This document shows positions 45,689 to 53,851 of a stretch of 64,000 nt of DNA, in pieces. The notes under the pieces were generated by a model. That model was not told the origin of the DNA. It did no database searches and saw nothing but the letters and a program-made list of their open reading frames with translations. The stretch is from assembly GCA_913774715.1 (NCBI GenBank), contig CAJYHS010000204.1:233778-297777 (forward strand), read 5' to 3'. Made by a program: the position numbers and the translations under genes. Positions within the stretch are counted from its first letter, which is position 1. Each line of letters opens with the position of its first letter. The DNA comes from an uncultured Siphonobacter sp. (lineage in GTDB: Bacteria; Bacteroidota; Bacteroidia; Cytophagales; Spirosomataceae).

Positions 45689-46918
45689 ATGTATGTGTCT
45701 CCACCCGACGAAGAAATTGATTCTAAGAAAAGCGTAGTTGATTATAAGAAAAGCGTCTCCCGTCGAGGCGTTTTAGCGGAATTGTATCAATCGGAAGTAA
45801 GCACGCTGGCCCAGCTGGCCAAGAGCCTGCACAGCAGTGTTCCTTCGATTACCAATATTGTTGAAGAGCTGGTTAACGAGAAGTGGGTAAGTACGTTTGG
45901 CACTGCCGTGGGAAATCACGGTCGTCGGCCCGTTTTATTTGGTCTTAGCACCCAGGAAAAATACGTTGTCGCTCTCGATATTAGTACGCATGATACCAAA
46001 GTAGTTATCATGAATCTTCAGCGGGAGGTTATTTTCAGAAAAGACATTAAACTGGGTCTGGAAGACAACCCTCGTTTTGCCAAGGCTTTACTCGAATTTA
46101 CCCGAAAGGCTCTGGAAGAGTCTCAGGTCGAAGCTTCTCATTTTGTAGCCATCGGTATTTCAATGCCCGGATTGATTCAATTTCAGAGCGGTACGAACAT
46201 GACGTACCGACGAATTAATCAGGAAGAAAAACCGCTCAGTGCTCTCATTTCGGAAGAGTTTAATTTGCCCGTTTTCGTTATTAACGATACGAAAGCCACT
46301 GTTTTAGGGGAACACCGCTTCGGACTGGCTCGCGGCAAAAAACACGTTTTAGCCATTAACATCGACTGGGGCGTTGGCTTAGGTATTATCCTGAACGGTG
46401 AGATTTTCCAGGGAGCTTCCGGGTTTGCGGGTGAGCTGGGTCACATCCAGATGGATCCCGATGGTGAGTTATGCCATTGCGGTAAAGTCGGTTGTCTGGA
46501 TACAATTACCTCTGCCCGATCCTTGATCCGGCGGGTGCAACGAGGCTTGAATGAAGGCCGGGTTTCGAAGCTTTCGGCTTATATGGATCATATCGAGGAT
46601 ATTGATATTGAGACTATTATTGAAGCGGCCCTTGAAGGTGATGCCTTTGCCATTGACATTCTTTTCGATGTCGGAACGGTATTAGGCAAAGGACTTTCCA
46701 TGGCGGTTCACTTATTCAATCCTGAGATTGTCATTGTAGACGGAATTGTAGTAAAAGCCGATCAGTTCATTACAAACCCCATTGGTCAGGCCATTAACAA
46801 GTACTGCCTGAGTGATTTCAGAAATGACTTAAGCATCGAGATTTCCCAGCTTGGCGAACGGGCGAAATGGATTGGTATTCACATTTACGTGATGGATCAG
46901 CTACTGGCTACAATATAA
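45689..46918 (+). CDS. ROK family transcriptional regulator
   Basis: The product has 409 residues from ATG 45689 (a GTG lies just before). An N-terminal winged HTH (about 20-85; STLAQLAKSLHSSVPSITNIVEELV) is followed by a ROK sugar-kinase-like fold: VALDISTHDTKVVIM (phosphate loop), GISMPGLIQF, INDTKATVLGEHRFG, and the zinc motif CHCGKVGCLD after a GELGHIQMD segment. Repressors of this family respond to sugars or amino sugars. It lies between the aspartylglucosaminidase (divergent) and a GH29 gene (70 bp downstream, same strand), so it likely controls the glycan genes. A terminator-like hairpin follows. Confidence 0.9.
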   Translation: MYVSPPDEEIDSKKSVVDYKKSVSRRGVLAELYQSEVSTLAQLAKSLHSSVPSITNIVEELVNEKWVSTFGTAVGNHGRRPVLFGLSTQEKYVVALDISTHDTKVVIMNLQREVIFRKDIKLGLEDNPRFAKALLEFTRKALEESQVEASHFVAIGISMPGLIQFQSGTNMTYRRINQEEKPLSALISEEFNLPVFVINDTKATVLGEHRFGLARGKKHVLAINIDWGVGLGIILNGEIFQGASGFAGELGHIQMDPDGELCHCGKVGCLDTITSARSLIRRVQRGLNEGRVSKLSAYMDHIEDIDIETIIEAALEGDAFAIDILFDVGTVLGKGLSMAVHLFNPEIVIVDGIVVKADQFITNPIGQAINKYCLSDFRNDLSIEISQLGERAKWIGIHIYVMDQLLATI

Positions 46919-46936
46919 CCCCTTTTTTACCCCTTG

Positions 46937-46980
46937 CCGTCCGGATTTTCTCAGGAAAAGTCGGACGGTATTTTTCTTTT
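46937..46980 (+). terminator. Terminator-like hairpin between ROK gene and second GH29
   Basis: CCGTCCG pairs with CGGACGG, with an inner TTTTC/GAAAA stem, and a T-rich tail (ATTTTTCTTTT) follows. It sits 7 bp before the GH29 start, so it could act as an attenuator. Confidence 0.6.
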
Positions 46981-46987
46981 CTACCTT

Positions 46988-48397
46988 ATGAAACGTTTGA
47001 TTACCACTCTTCTGCTAGCAGCCTGCACGCCAGTAATGGCCCAGCAGCATTCCGAACAAAGCTTCGGTTACGTTGCCCCTAAAGATCCCGCCGTTCAGGA
47101 AAAACTCAAGCAATGGCAAGGCGTTAAATTTGGGTTACTTATGCATTGGGGAACGTATAGCCAGTGGGGCATCGTGGAATCCTGGTCATTATGCCCGGAA
47201 GATGAAGGATGGTGCGAACGCAAAGGCCCTTATTCCAAAGACTGGTACGCGTATAAAAAGGCCTACGAAGCCATTCCGCAGCAATTTAATCCTGTTAAAT
47301 TCAATCCTGATCGCTGGGCAACGGCGGCTAAAAATGCCGGAATGAAATACGTGGTTTTTACTACCAAACACCACGATGGCTTTTGCATGTTTGATACCAA
47401 GCAAACGGACTATAAGATTACCAACACGCCTTTCGGCACCAATCCCAAAGCTAACGTAGCGAAAGAAGTGTTCAAGTCTTTCCGCGATCAGGGGTTCATG
47501 GTAGGAGCGTATTTTTCCAAGCCCGACTGGCACACGGATGATTACTGGTGGAGTTACTTCCCTCCGAAAGACCGTAACCCGAGTTACTCTCCGAAGAAGT
47601 ATCCCGAAAAGTGGAACAAATTCAAGCAATTCACTTATAATCAGATTGAAGAGCTGATGTCCGATTACGGAAAGATGGATATCCTCTGGCTGGATGGCGG
47701 CTGGGTAAGGCCTTTTAGCACGATTGATTCGACCATTAGCTGGCAGAAAACCATTCCGTTCGATCAGGACATCGACATGGCTGGTATTGCGAAAATGGCC
47801 CGCAATCACCAACCCGGATTATTAGTGGTGGACCGGACGGTAACGGGCGAGTACGAGAACTACGTTACCCCTGAGCAATCCATTCCTGACAAAGCCTTAC
47901 CCTTCCCCTGGGAAAGCTGCATGACCATGGGTGATTCCTGGAGTTATATTCCGAAAGAAAACTTCAAATCTACCCGCAAGCTGATTCATACGCTGGTGGA
48001 TATTGTTTCGAAAGGAGGTAACCTGTTACTGAACGTAGCTCCCGGCCCCGACGGCGAATGGCACGAAGAAGCCTACCAAAGACTCGAAGAAATCGGGAAA
48101 TGGATGAACGTAAACAGCGAAGCCATTTACGAAACCACGCCTGTTTCACCCTATCAGTCTGGCAAGTGGGCGTATACTCAGAAAGGCTCGATAACCTATG
48201 CCTTATACCGGGCTGATGAAGGAGAGAAGTTACCTGCTTCTTTAGAAATTCCCGTACTCCAAAAAGGACAGTCGGTACAGTTATTAGGCATGAAAGAAAC
48301 AATAAAGGCAAAAGATAAGACGGTAGTGTTATCAGATTCTTTCCGTAAAAAAGTAACGGAAAGTCCGGTCTACGTCTTTAAGTTAACGAAAAAGTAA
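46988..48397 (+). CDS. Alpha-L-fucosidase (GH29), second copy
   Basis: The product has 469 residues from ATG 46988, chosen because it opens a signal peptide (KRLITTLLLAACTPVMAQ); the frame is open for 18 more codons upstream. GH29 barrel: GVKFGLLMHWGTYSQWGIVESW, MKYVVFTTKHHDGFCMFDTKQTDY, VGAYFSKPDWH and MDILWLDGGWV with the nucleophile Asp. SKGGNLLLNVAPGPDG follows, then a short C-terminal beta domain. The form fits the GH29-A branch, which has relaxed specificity, so it would complement the other GH29 at 38.6 kb. It is the last gene of the glycan cluster. Confidence 0.92.
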   Translation: MKRLITTLLLAACTPVMAQQHSEQSFGYVAPKDPAVQEKLKQWQGVKFGLLMHWGTYSQWGIVESWSLCPEDEGWCERKGPYSKDWYAYKKAYEAIPQQFNPVKFNPDRWATAAKNAGMKYVVFTTKHHDGFCMFDTKQTDYKITNTPFGTNPKANVAKEVFKSFRDQGFMVGAYFSKPDWHTDDYWWSYFPPKDRNPSYSPKKYPEKWNKFKQFTYNQIEELMSDYGKMDILWLDGGWVRPFSTIDSTISWQKTIPFDQDIDMAGIAKMARNHQPGLLVVDRTVTGEYENYVTPEQSIPDKALPFPWESCMTMGDSWSYIPKENFKSTRKLIHTLVDIVSKGGNLLLNVAPGPDGEWHEEAYQRLEEIGKWMNVNSEAIYETTPVSPYQSGKWAYTQKGSITYALYRADEGEKLPASLEIPVLQKGQSVQLLGMKETIKAKDKTVVLSDSFRKKVTESPVYVFKLTKK

Positions 48398-48435
48398 TAC
48401 TTCGGGTATAAACGTTTTTCGGCTCACTGCGTTAT

Positions 48436-48475
48436 AAAAAGGGTATAGAATGTTCTGCATTTTATACCCTTTTTT
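48436..48475 (+). terminator. Terminator after second GH29
   Basis: AAAAAGGGTATA pairs with TATACCCTTTTT, with an inner AATG/CATT stem, and ends in T6. It lies about 40 bp after the stop. Confidence 0.85.
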
Positions 48476-48496
48476 CGTAACCCAAATCCCAGCCCG

Positions 48497-49390
48497 GTGA
48501 CTCTATTTTTTCGTTTGTTTCTGCTTCGATTCCTTCTGAGTATTCCGTTTATTTTTATGTTATCCGGTTGCTTTGAACATCGTCGTTACTCCCGCAAGGA
48601 AATTCGTAAAGATCTGATTGACAAAGGAATTCCTGTCAAGATTGTTTATTACGATACCTTGGGGCGTACTATCCGTTACCTGAAAATTGGCTCGGATACC
48701 TTACCGCGAAAAATGGTATTGATGCACGGCTCCCCAAGTTCGCTCGAAGGATTACGCTCGTATCTAAACGACCCTGATTTACAGAAAAGTACGCAGCTCA
48801 TTGCTCCTGACCGACCAGGATACGGGGAATCGGACTATGGCTGGGGAGAAAAGTTTATTGGGCAGCAATCGGCGGTATTAACCAAGATGCTCTGGCAAAT
48901 TCAGGACCAACGCCCTACGCTTTTGTTCGGAACTTCCTATGGAGCCACGGTGGCAGCTCGCGTAGCGATGGATCATCCCGATTACTTTGATCGCTTATTA
49001 CTCGTTTGCGGTTCGTATAAGCCCGGAGCTGAACGGATTTATCCCATCTCTAAGCTCGTGCCTGTTTTCTCGGCCTGGATTCCCGGGTTTATTCACGTAG
49101 CCGACGACGAAAAGCAGAATCATTATCCGCATCTGGTGAGCATGGTTCCGCTCTGGAAGAAAATTCACATTCCTGTAACGATGGTGCATGGACTGGAAGA
49201 TCGACTGTTATATCCCGAAAATCCCGTCTGGGCGGCCCGGCAGTTAACCAATTCTTCGCAGGTAGAAGTAATTTATCTGGCCAATCAGCGGCACGGCATC
49301 ATGTGGACGGCCCGCCCCCGGATCAAATCGCTGATGATTCGGGAACTGGATCGGCTGACGGACCCCGACCCCATTGTTAAATCGGAATAA
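48497..49390 (+). CDS. Alpha/beta hydrolase lipoprotein
   Basis: The protein has 297 residues. The start is probably GTG 48497, since no ATG precedes the signal FLLSIPFIFMLSGC. Alpha/beta hydrolase landmarks: MVLMHGSPSSLEGL (oxyanion loop), the nucleophile elbow LLFGTSYGATVAA (Ser), GLEDRLL (acid) and NQRHGIMW (His). The ester or amide substrate is unknown. It follows the GH29 terminator, so it belongs to a separate transcript. The copper-type operon starts 73 bp beyond its stop. Confidence 0.8.
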   Translation: MTLFFRLFLLRFLLSIPFIFMLSGCFEHRRYSRKEIRKDLIDKGIPVKIVYYDTLGRTIRYLKIGSDTLPRKMVLMHGSPSSLEGLRSYLNDPDLQKSTQLIAPDRPGYGESDYGWGEKFIGQQSAVLTKMLWQIQDQRPTLLFGTSYGATVAARVAMDHPDYFDRLLLVCGSYKPGAERIYPISKLVPVFSAWIPGFIHVADDEKQNHYPHLVSMVPLWKKIHIPVTMVHGLEDRLLYPENPVWAARQLTNSSQVEVIYLANQRHGIMWTARPRIKSLMIRELDRLTDPDPIVKSE

Positions 49391-49450
49391 TACCTGGCTC
49401 ACGTTCCGGAGTTTTTTCACAAAAAGTCCAGCCTTTTATTTTTCCTGCTA

Positions 49451-49458
49451 TAGTTTTG
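49451..49458 (+). promoter_or_regulatory. Candidate -7 element of the MbnP/peroxidase operon
   Basis: TAGTTTTG matches TAnnTTTG perfectly but lies only 5 bp before the ATG at 49464. The transcript would be leaderless or almost so, if this box is used. The -33 box is poor. Confidence 0.35.
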
Positions 49459-49463
49459 TAACT

Positions 49464-49853
49464 ATGAATTCAACGTTACGGAAACTCAGTGTGTACCTGC
49501 TGACATCGCTTCTGATGTTACGCACGCTCGTAGTGCCCGTTATCCTGGTTGACTTCGAGTTAAGGAGGGATTACATCGCTCAGTACCTCTGCGAAAACCG
49601 TTCTCATCCCGAGTTACATTGTGATGGAAAGTGTTACCTGGCTAAAAAGTTAAAAGCCGCTCAGGAACATGAAGAACGGGAAGCAGGCTCGCGTCTGGTT
49701 CAGCAATTGCTGGAACTTCCGGCTTCGATTGCTTCGCTGGACATTCGTTTTGAGCCCGCCGTTTTTGCCGAGTTACGTTCCGATCTCCCCCCTTATCAGC
49801 TCCCGACTTATTATTCCTTCCTGTCGGCCCGTTTCCATCCTCCGCAAGCATAA
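49464..49853 (+). CDS. Conserved CDGKC-motif membrane-anchored protein
   Basis: The product has 129 residues from ATG 49464; the frame is open for 30 codons upstream, but MNSTLRKLSVYLLTSLLML is the natural start. One N-terminal membrane segment or uncleaved signal is followed by DFELRRDYIAQYLCENRSHPELHCDGKCYLAKKL. Similar short Bacteroidota proteins with a cysteine motif of the form C-x-G-K-C-x-L are found beside metal-related genes; their function is not known to me. The three Cys and a His could bind a metal. It is 94 bp upstream of the first diheme peroxidase. Confidence 0.7.
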   Translation: MNSTLRKLSVYLLTSLLMLRTLVVPVILVDFELRRDYIAQYLCENRSHPELHCDGKCYLAKKLKAAQEHEEREAGSRLVQQLLELPASIASLDIRFEPAVFAELRSDLPPYQLPTYYSFLSARFHPPQA

Positions 49854-49880
49854 GTATTCGTTACTTCCCTGACATTGAAT

Positions 49881-49898
49881 GAAAAACGTTCGTTTTTC
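49881..49898. promoter_or_regulatory. Short palindrome before the first peroxidase gene
   Basis: GAAAAACG-TT-CGTTTTTC, 8-bp perfect arms, 50 bp before the start at 49948. It could be an operator or a weak terminator. Confidence 0.3.
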
Positions 49899-49947
49899 CT
49901 GATTCACTGCGTCCCGAAGGTTCATTCACCTCTTTATTTTTCTGACT

Positions 49948-51033
49948 ATGAGAAAAGTATTTCTGCTTTTCCTCATTCTGTCGGCCTGTTCCAAAGGAAC
50001 GTCGCCTTCAGAACCCGTGGCCCTGTTTTCAGTACCTAAAAACTTCCCCGCACCCGTTTATCCGATTGACCAAAAACCGCTTTCGGAAGCTGGAGTTGCC
50101 TTAGGAAAACAGCTTTTCTACGACGGTATTCTCTCGCGGGATAGTACAATTGCCTGCGGCGAATGTCACCGGCAGTATTATGCTTTTACGCACCACCTGC
50201 ATGAGTTAAGTCATGGTATTGAGAACCGGATTGGGCTTCGAAACTCGCTGGCTCTTCAGAATCTGGCCTGGCAAAAACATTACATGTGGGATGGAGCCAT
50301 TGAGGATCTGAATAAACAGCCCATCGTACCCATTACACATCCCGATGAAATGGACGATACGATGGAAAACGTGGTCAATAAATTAAAGCGGACGAAGGGT
50401 TACCCACCGTTATTCAAGCAGGCTTACGGAACGGAAGACATTACGGCTGAAAAAATGCTGGATGCCCTCACCCAGTTCATGTTAACCTTCGTTTCGGCTA
50501 ATTCCCGGTATGATAAGTACATTCGCAAGGAAGGCGAAACGTTGACGTCAACTGAACTCGAAGGGCTGAAACTCTTCGAAAGTAAAGGCTGCAAGAACTG
50601 TCACGCGGGCGAACTCTTCACCGACGGTAGTTTCCGGAATAACGGCTTACCTAAATACGAACGAACCAAAATTGTGTACGTCAACGGCAAACCGACCCTT
50701 CAAATGGTGGTCGACGAGGGCCGGTATGCCGTCACGAAGCAGGAAAGCGACCGTTTTAAATTCAAAGTTCCCAGTCTGCGGAACATTGCTGAAAGCTTGC
50801 CTTATACGCACGATGGTCGTTTTACAAGACTAGACGAGATGCTGGAGCATTATTCGTCCGGGGTACAGAATACGCCTAATCTTGATCCTTTACTTAAGCA
50901 AAACGGCATACTGGGCATTCCATTAACGGCTGATGAAAAGCAGAAAATCATTGCTTTTCTCCGCACCCTTAGTGATCCTGAATTTTTAAAAAATCAACGT
51001 TTTGCTGAACCTCCGGGCTTTCCGGTTCGGTGA
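49948..51033 (+). CDS. Diheme cytochrome c peroxidase / MauG-MbnH family lipoprotein (first)
   Basis: This is a 361-residue lipoprotein (lipobox LILSAC). Two c-type heme motifs are visible: CGECH followed by RQYYAFTHH (heme 1, about residue 68) and CKNCH in ESKGCKNCHAGELFTDG (heme 2). The MauG/CcpA fold is supported by PVYPIDQKPLSEAGVALGKQLFYD, SRDSTIACGECHRQ, GLRNSLALQNLAW and FKVPSLRNIAESLPYTHDGRF. Note PYTHDGRF, where the second copy has PYMHDGRF. Such enzymes reduce H2O2 or, like MauG and MbnH, oxidise a partner protein. The neighbour is an MbnP-like protein, which suggests the latter. It overlaps no gene; the MbnP-like gene starts 20 bp after its stop. Confidence 0.9.
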   Translation: MRKVFLLFLILSACSKGTSPSEPVALFSVPKNFPAPVYPIDQKPLSEAGVALGKQLFYDGILSRDSTIACGECHRQYYAFTHHLHELSHGIENRIGLRNSLALQNLAWQKHYMWDGAIEDLNKQPIVPITHPDEMDDTMENVVNKLKRTKGYPPLFKQAYGTEDITAEKMLDALTQFMLTFVSANSRYDKYIRKEGETLTSTELEGLKLFESKGCKNCHAGELFTDGSFRNNGLPKYERTKIVYVNGKPTLQMVVDEGRYAVTKQESDRFKFKVPSLRNIAESLPYTHDGRFTRLDEMLEHYSSGVQNTPNLDPLLKQNGILGIPLTADEKQKIIAFLRTLSDPEFLKNQRFAEPPGFPVR

Positions 51034-51052
51034 AACTTTATCTCATATTCAC

Positions 51053-51868
51053 ATGAAATTCCATTCTTTTCTCTTCATCACTTTTGCTTTTCTTATTTCC
51101 GTGCTAAGCTCTTGCACGAAAGAAAATCCATCGCCTGTTACCGCGGGTGATACCAACGACATAATTCTGGAATTTGATAACCGCGTCGGGGCTCAGAAGC
51201 TAGTATTGGGCGAAACTACATATCAGACCGGCACGGGGGAATCGTTTACAGTCAGTACCTTCAATTACTTCATTAGTAACGTTTCTTTGAAAAAAACGGA
51301 CGGTTCAAGCATCAAATTCCCCAATCAATATTTCCTGATTCGTCAGGTCGATAATAAAACCTGGGAACCTGTGTTGAAGAACGTTCCGGCGGGAGATTAC
51401 CAGGAGGTTACCTTCACCATTGGTGTAGACAGTGCGAAGAGTGTTTCACCCGTGGCTGAACGTACGGGCGTGCTGGACGAAGGGTCGTACGGTGAGGACG
51501 GTATGTACTGGGGCTGGAATTCAGGCTATATTTTTTTGAAACTGGAGGGTACTTCGCCCGCGGCACCCGCGAATGGTGCAGGGGTCCGTCGCTTTCAGTT
51601 CCACGTAGGTGGTTTTGGCGGCATGACTGGTGCCACCGTCAATAATCTTCGTACGGTTACCCTTCCCTTCCCGCAGAATCAGTTGGCTACGGTGCGGAAG
51701 AACATTGCTCCAACGATACACGTCATCACCAATCTTCAAAAGCTTTTCTCGGACAAGACTACGGTTAAAATTGCCGATACCCCAGCCATTCACATGCCCG
51801 CTGCCGCCGTGCCGCTGGCAAACAATTATGTGAATATGTTCACGGTTGATCATACGCATAATGATTAG
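51053..51868 (+). CDS. MbnP-like copper-binding lipoprotein
   Basis: The product has 271 residues from ATG 51053, where a signal opens (FLFITFAFLISVLSSC); the earlier start at 51002 is rejected. The mature domain matches the MbnP-like family: LEFDNRVGAQKLVLGETTYQ, FNYFISNVSLKKTDG, LKNVPAGDYQEVTFTIGVD, YWGWNSGYIFLKLEG (the Trp-rich core), FQFHVGG and a His-rich C-terminus MFTVDHTHND. In methanotrophs MbnP binds Cu(I) after a Trp is converted to kynurenine by MbnH. Two MbnH-type enzymes flank this gene. The product is periplasmic, facing either membrane. The next gene overlaps its end by 8 bp. Confidence 0.85.
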   Translation: MKFHSFLFITFAFLISVLSSCTKENPSPVTAGDTNDIILEFDNRVGAQKLVLGETTYQTGTGESFTVSTFNYFISNVSLKKTDGSSIKFPNQYFLIRQVDNKTWEPVLKNVPAGDYQEVTFTIGVDSAKSVSPVAERTGVLDEGSYGEDGMYWGWNSGYIFLKLEGTSPAAPANGAGVRRFQFHVGGFGGMTGATVNNLRTVTLPFPQNQLATVRKNIAPTIHVITNLQKLFSDKTTVKIADTPAIHMPAAAVPLANNYVNMFTVDHTHND

Positions 51869-52886
51869 AATGTGGCTTCTTTCCGTAAGCTTACTTCTGG
51901 TGTGGGGCTGTTCTTCGCCGAACGAATCTAACCCGGAAGTAAGCTTTACGGTTCCGGCTAATTTCCCGGAACCCGTGTACCCGTTTGAACGTAATCCAAT
52001 GACTACCGCTGGCGTAGAACTTGGGAAAGCCCTATTCAATGAACCTTTGCTTTCGCGGGATAATACCTTCGCCTGTGCCGAATGCCATTCGCAGCCTTAC
52101 GGGTTTACGCACCACGGCCATGATGTAAGTCACGGCATTAATAATCTGATGGGTACGCGAAACTCCTTACCCCTTCAGAATCTAGCCTGGGAATCTAGTT
52201 TCTTCTGGGACGGCGGTGTGTTCGATCTCGATTTAGTACCGATTGCCCCCCTTACGAACGAGGTGGAGCTGGGTGAAAACACGAAAAATGTACTGGATAA
52301 GTTACGGGCGACGAAGAAGTATCCCTTGCTGTTCAAGAAAGCGTTCGGCTCCGAAGAAATTACGACCGAGCGTTTCCTGAAAGCGTTTTCCCAATTCATG
52401 CTTACGCTGGTTTCGGCTAATTCCCGCTATGACCAATTCATCCGCAACGAAGGAGAAACACTAACGGCTGATGAGCAGGCCGGGATGAAATTATTCGAAC
52501 AAAAGTGTTCGTCCTGCCACAAAGGAGCCTTGTTCACTGATCACAGCTTTCGCAACAACGGCCTGTTTATTCAGGGGATAAAAGACGTGGGACGGGCTCG
52601 GGTAACTGAACTGGAGAAAGACAAGTACACTTTCCGGGTACCCAGCTTGCGTAACGTAGCCGTAACCGGTCCTTATATGCACGATGGCCGTTTTTATACG
52701 CTCGAAGCTGTACTGGATCATTACGCGGAAGGCGTTCAGGATACCCAGAATCTGGACCCACTCTTCCGTCAGAATAACATTCGGGGCATTGCTCTTACTT
52801 CGCAGGAACGCCAGCAGATCGTAGCTTTCCTGAAAACGTTAACCGATGAAGAATTTCTCAAAAACAAACGCTTTGCCGCTGAGTAA
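51861..52886 (+). CDS. Diheme cytochrome c peroxidase / MauG-MbnH family lipoprotein (second)
   Basis: The product has 341 residues from ATG 51861 (MIRMWLLSVSLLLVWGC, lipobox at the Cys); another ATG lies at 51870, and the TTG at 51846 is less likely. Heme motifs are CAECH followed by SQPYGFTHHGHD, and CSSCH in EQKCSSCHKGALFTDH. VPSLRNVAVTGPYMHDGRF is conserved. It resembles the first copy across its length, with a shared core such as FTHH...SHGI and FMLTLVSANSRYD, so the two look like paralogues. The start overlaps the MbnP-like stop, which points to translational coupling. The stop overlaps the next start (TAATG). Confidence 0.9.
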   Translation: MIRMWLLSVSLLLVWGCSSPNESNPEVSFTVPANFPEPVYPFERNPMTTAGVELGKALFNEPLLSRDNTFACAECHSQPYGFTHHGHDVSHGINNLMGTRNSLPLQNLAWESSFFWDGGVFDLDLVPIAPLTNEVELGENTKNVLDKLRATKKYPLLFKKAFGSEEITTERFLKAFSQFMLTLVSANSRYDQFIRNEGETLTADEQAGMKLFEQKCSSCHKGALFTDHSFRNNGLFIQGIKDVGRARVTELEKDKYTFRVPSLRNVAVTGPYMHDGRFYTLEAVLDHYAEGVQDTQNLDPLFRQNNIRGIALTSQERQQIVAFLKTLTDEEFLKNKRFAAE

Positions 52887-53785
52887 TGAAACGACTCTTA
52901 TTTCTTCTATTTTTTTCTATTTCTCTTCCAACGCTGGCCTGTGACATTTGCGGCTGTGGGGTAGGGAACGCTTATTACGGGATTATGCCTCAGTCGTACC
53001 GGAATTTTATTGGCGTTCGGTATCGCTATCGCAGTTATGATTCACACCTGAATTCACAATTACTTCGCACGAAAGAAACCTTTCAGACCACGGAGCTATG
53101 GGGACGGTTTTATCCCACGCAGCGGATTCAGATGCTGGCCTTTGTGCCTTATAATTTCAATTTCCAGAAAGATGCCGCGACATCCACCCAACTAAACGGA
53201 TTGGGCGATATCACTATTCTGGCGAATTACAATGTCCTGAATACGAATATGGATACTTTGGATAGGGCTTTTAACCATACGTTATTAATTGGAGGCGGAG
53301 TAAAATTAGCTACGGGCCATTCTAATTTCGTGGACGACGGATCGCTCGGAGCGAATGCCAATTTTCAGTTAGGCACGGGCAGTACGGATTTTCTGGTGAA
53401 TGCAATTTATACTTTACGTTATCAATCCTGGGGCTGGAATTCAGATGTGAGCTACCGAATCTCAAGCACAAACTCCAATAACTATCGCTTTGGCAATCGT
53501 CTGAGTGGCTCGACTTCGGCCTTTTATGTAACCAGTGCCGGAAAAAATGTAACCCTTATGCCTAACGTCGGAGTAATCGCGGAATACTCCGCAGAGGACT
53601 TCAAAAACGGAGTTCGAAATTCCCAAACAGGTGGTTATGCGACGTTAGCCACAGCGGGCGTTGAAGCGTACTGGGGCAAATTTGTAACGGGAGCTACTGT
53701 TCAGCAACCCCTAGCTCAGAATCTGGCAAAGGGTGATAGTAAAGCTCAACAGCGTATTCAGATTCATTTGACCTTTCTACTATAG
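52886..53785 (+). CDS. Outer-membrane beta-barrel protein with CDICGCGVGN N-terminus
   Basis: The product has 299 residues, with a signal peptide cleaved before or at CDICGCGVGNAYYGIMPQ. The Cys triad C-x-x-C-x-C at the very N-terminus could bind a metal. The rest is a barrel with many alternating aromatic strands (FIGVRYRYRSYDSH, TELWGRFYPTQ, FVPYNFNFQ, TILANYNVLNT and later similar runs) and ends RIQIHLTFLL. Such proteins recur beside cytochrome peroxidases in Bacteroidota; transport or surface binding of metals is possible, function unproven. It starts within the stop of the second peroxidase (TAATG overlap), so it is the last gene of the operon. Confidence 0.8.
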   Translation: MKRLLFLLFFSISLPTLACDICGCGVGNAYYGIMPQSYRNFIGVRYRYRSYDSHLNSQLLRTKETFQTTELWGRFYPTQRIQMLAFVPYNFNFQKDAATSTQLNGLGDITILANYNVLNTNMDTLDRAFNHTLLIGGGVKLATGHSNFVDDGSLGANANFQLGTGSTDFLVNAIYTLRYQSWGWNSDVSYRISSTNSNNYRFGNRLSGSTSAFYVTSAGKNVTLMPNVGVIAEYSAEDFKNGVRNSQTGGYATLATAGVEAYWGKFVTGATVQQPLAQNLAKGDSKAQQRIQIHLTFLL

Positions 53786-53796
53786 ATGAAAATCAA

Positions 53797-53830
53797 AAAG
53801 GGTTCTGGAATTGTATATCCAGAACCCTTT
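53797..53830. terminator. Bidirectional terminator between the copper-type operon and GreA-like gene
   Basis: Perfect 13-bp stem, AAAGGGTTCTGGA with TCCAGAACCCTTT, 8-nt loop, A/T ends. Confidence 0.85.
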
Positions 53831-53851
53831 CAATCTATATAGGAACTACGG

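Noticed and set aside
46934..46987. Longer start for the second GH29
   Set aside because: The extension is encoded by the terminator-like hairpin, while the internal Met opens a clean signal peptide.
47189..47812. Long antisense frame (207 codons) within the second GH29
   Set aside because: It is a shadow of a strongly conserved coding region.
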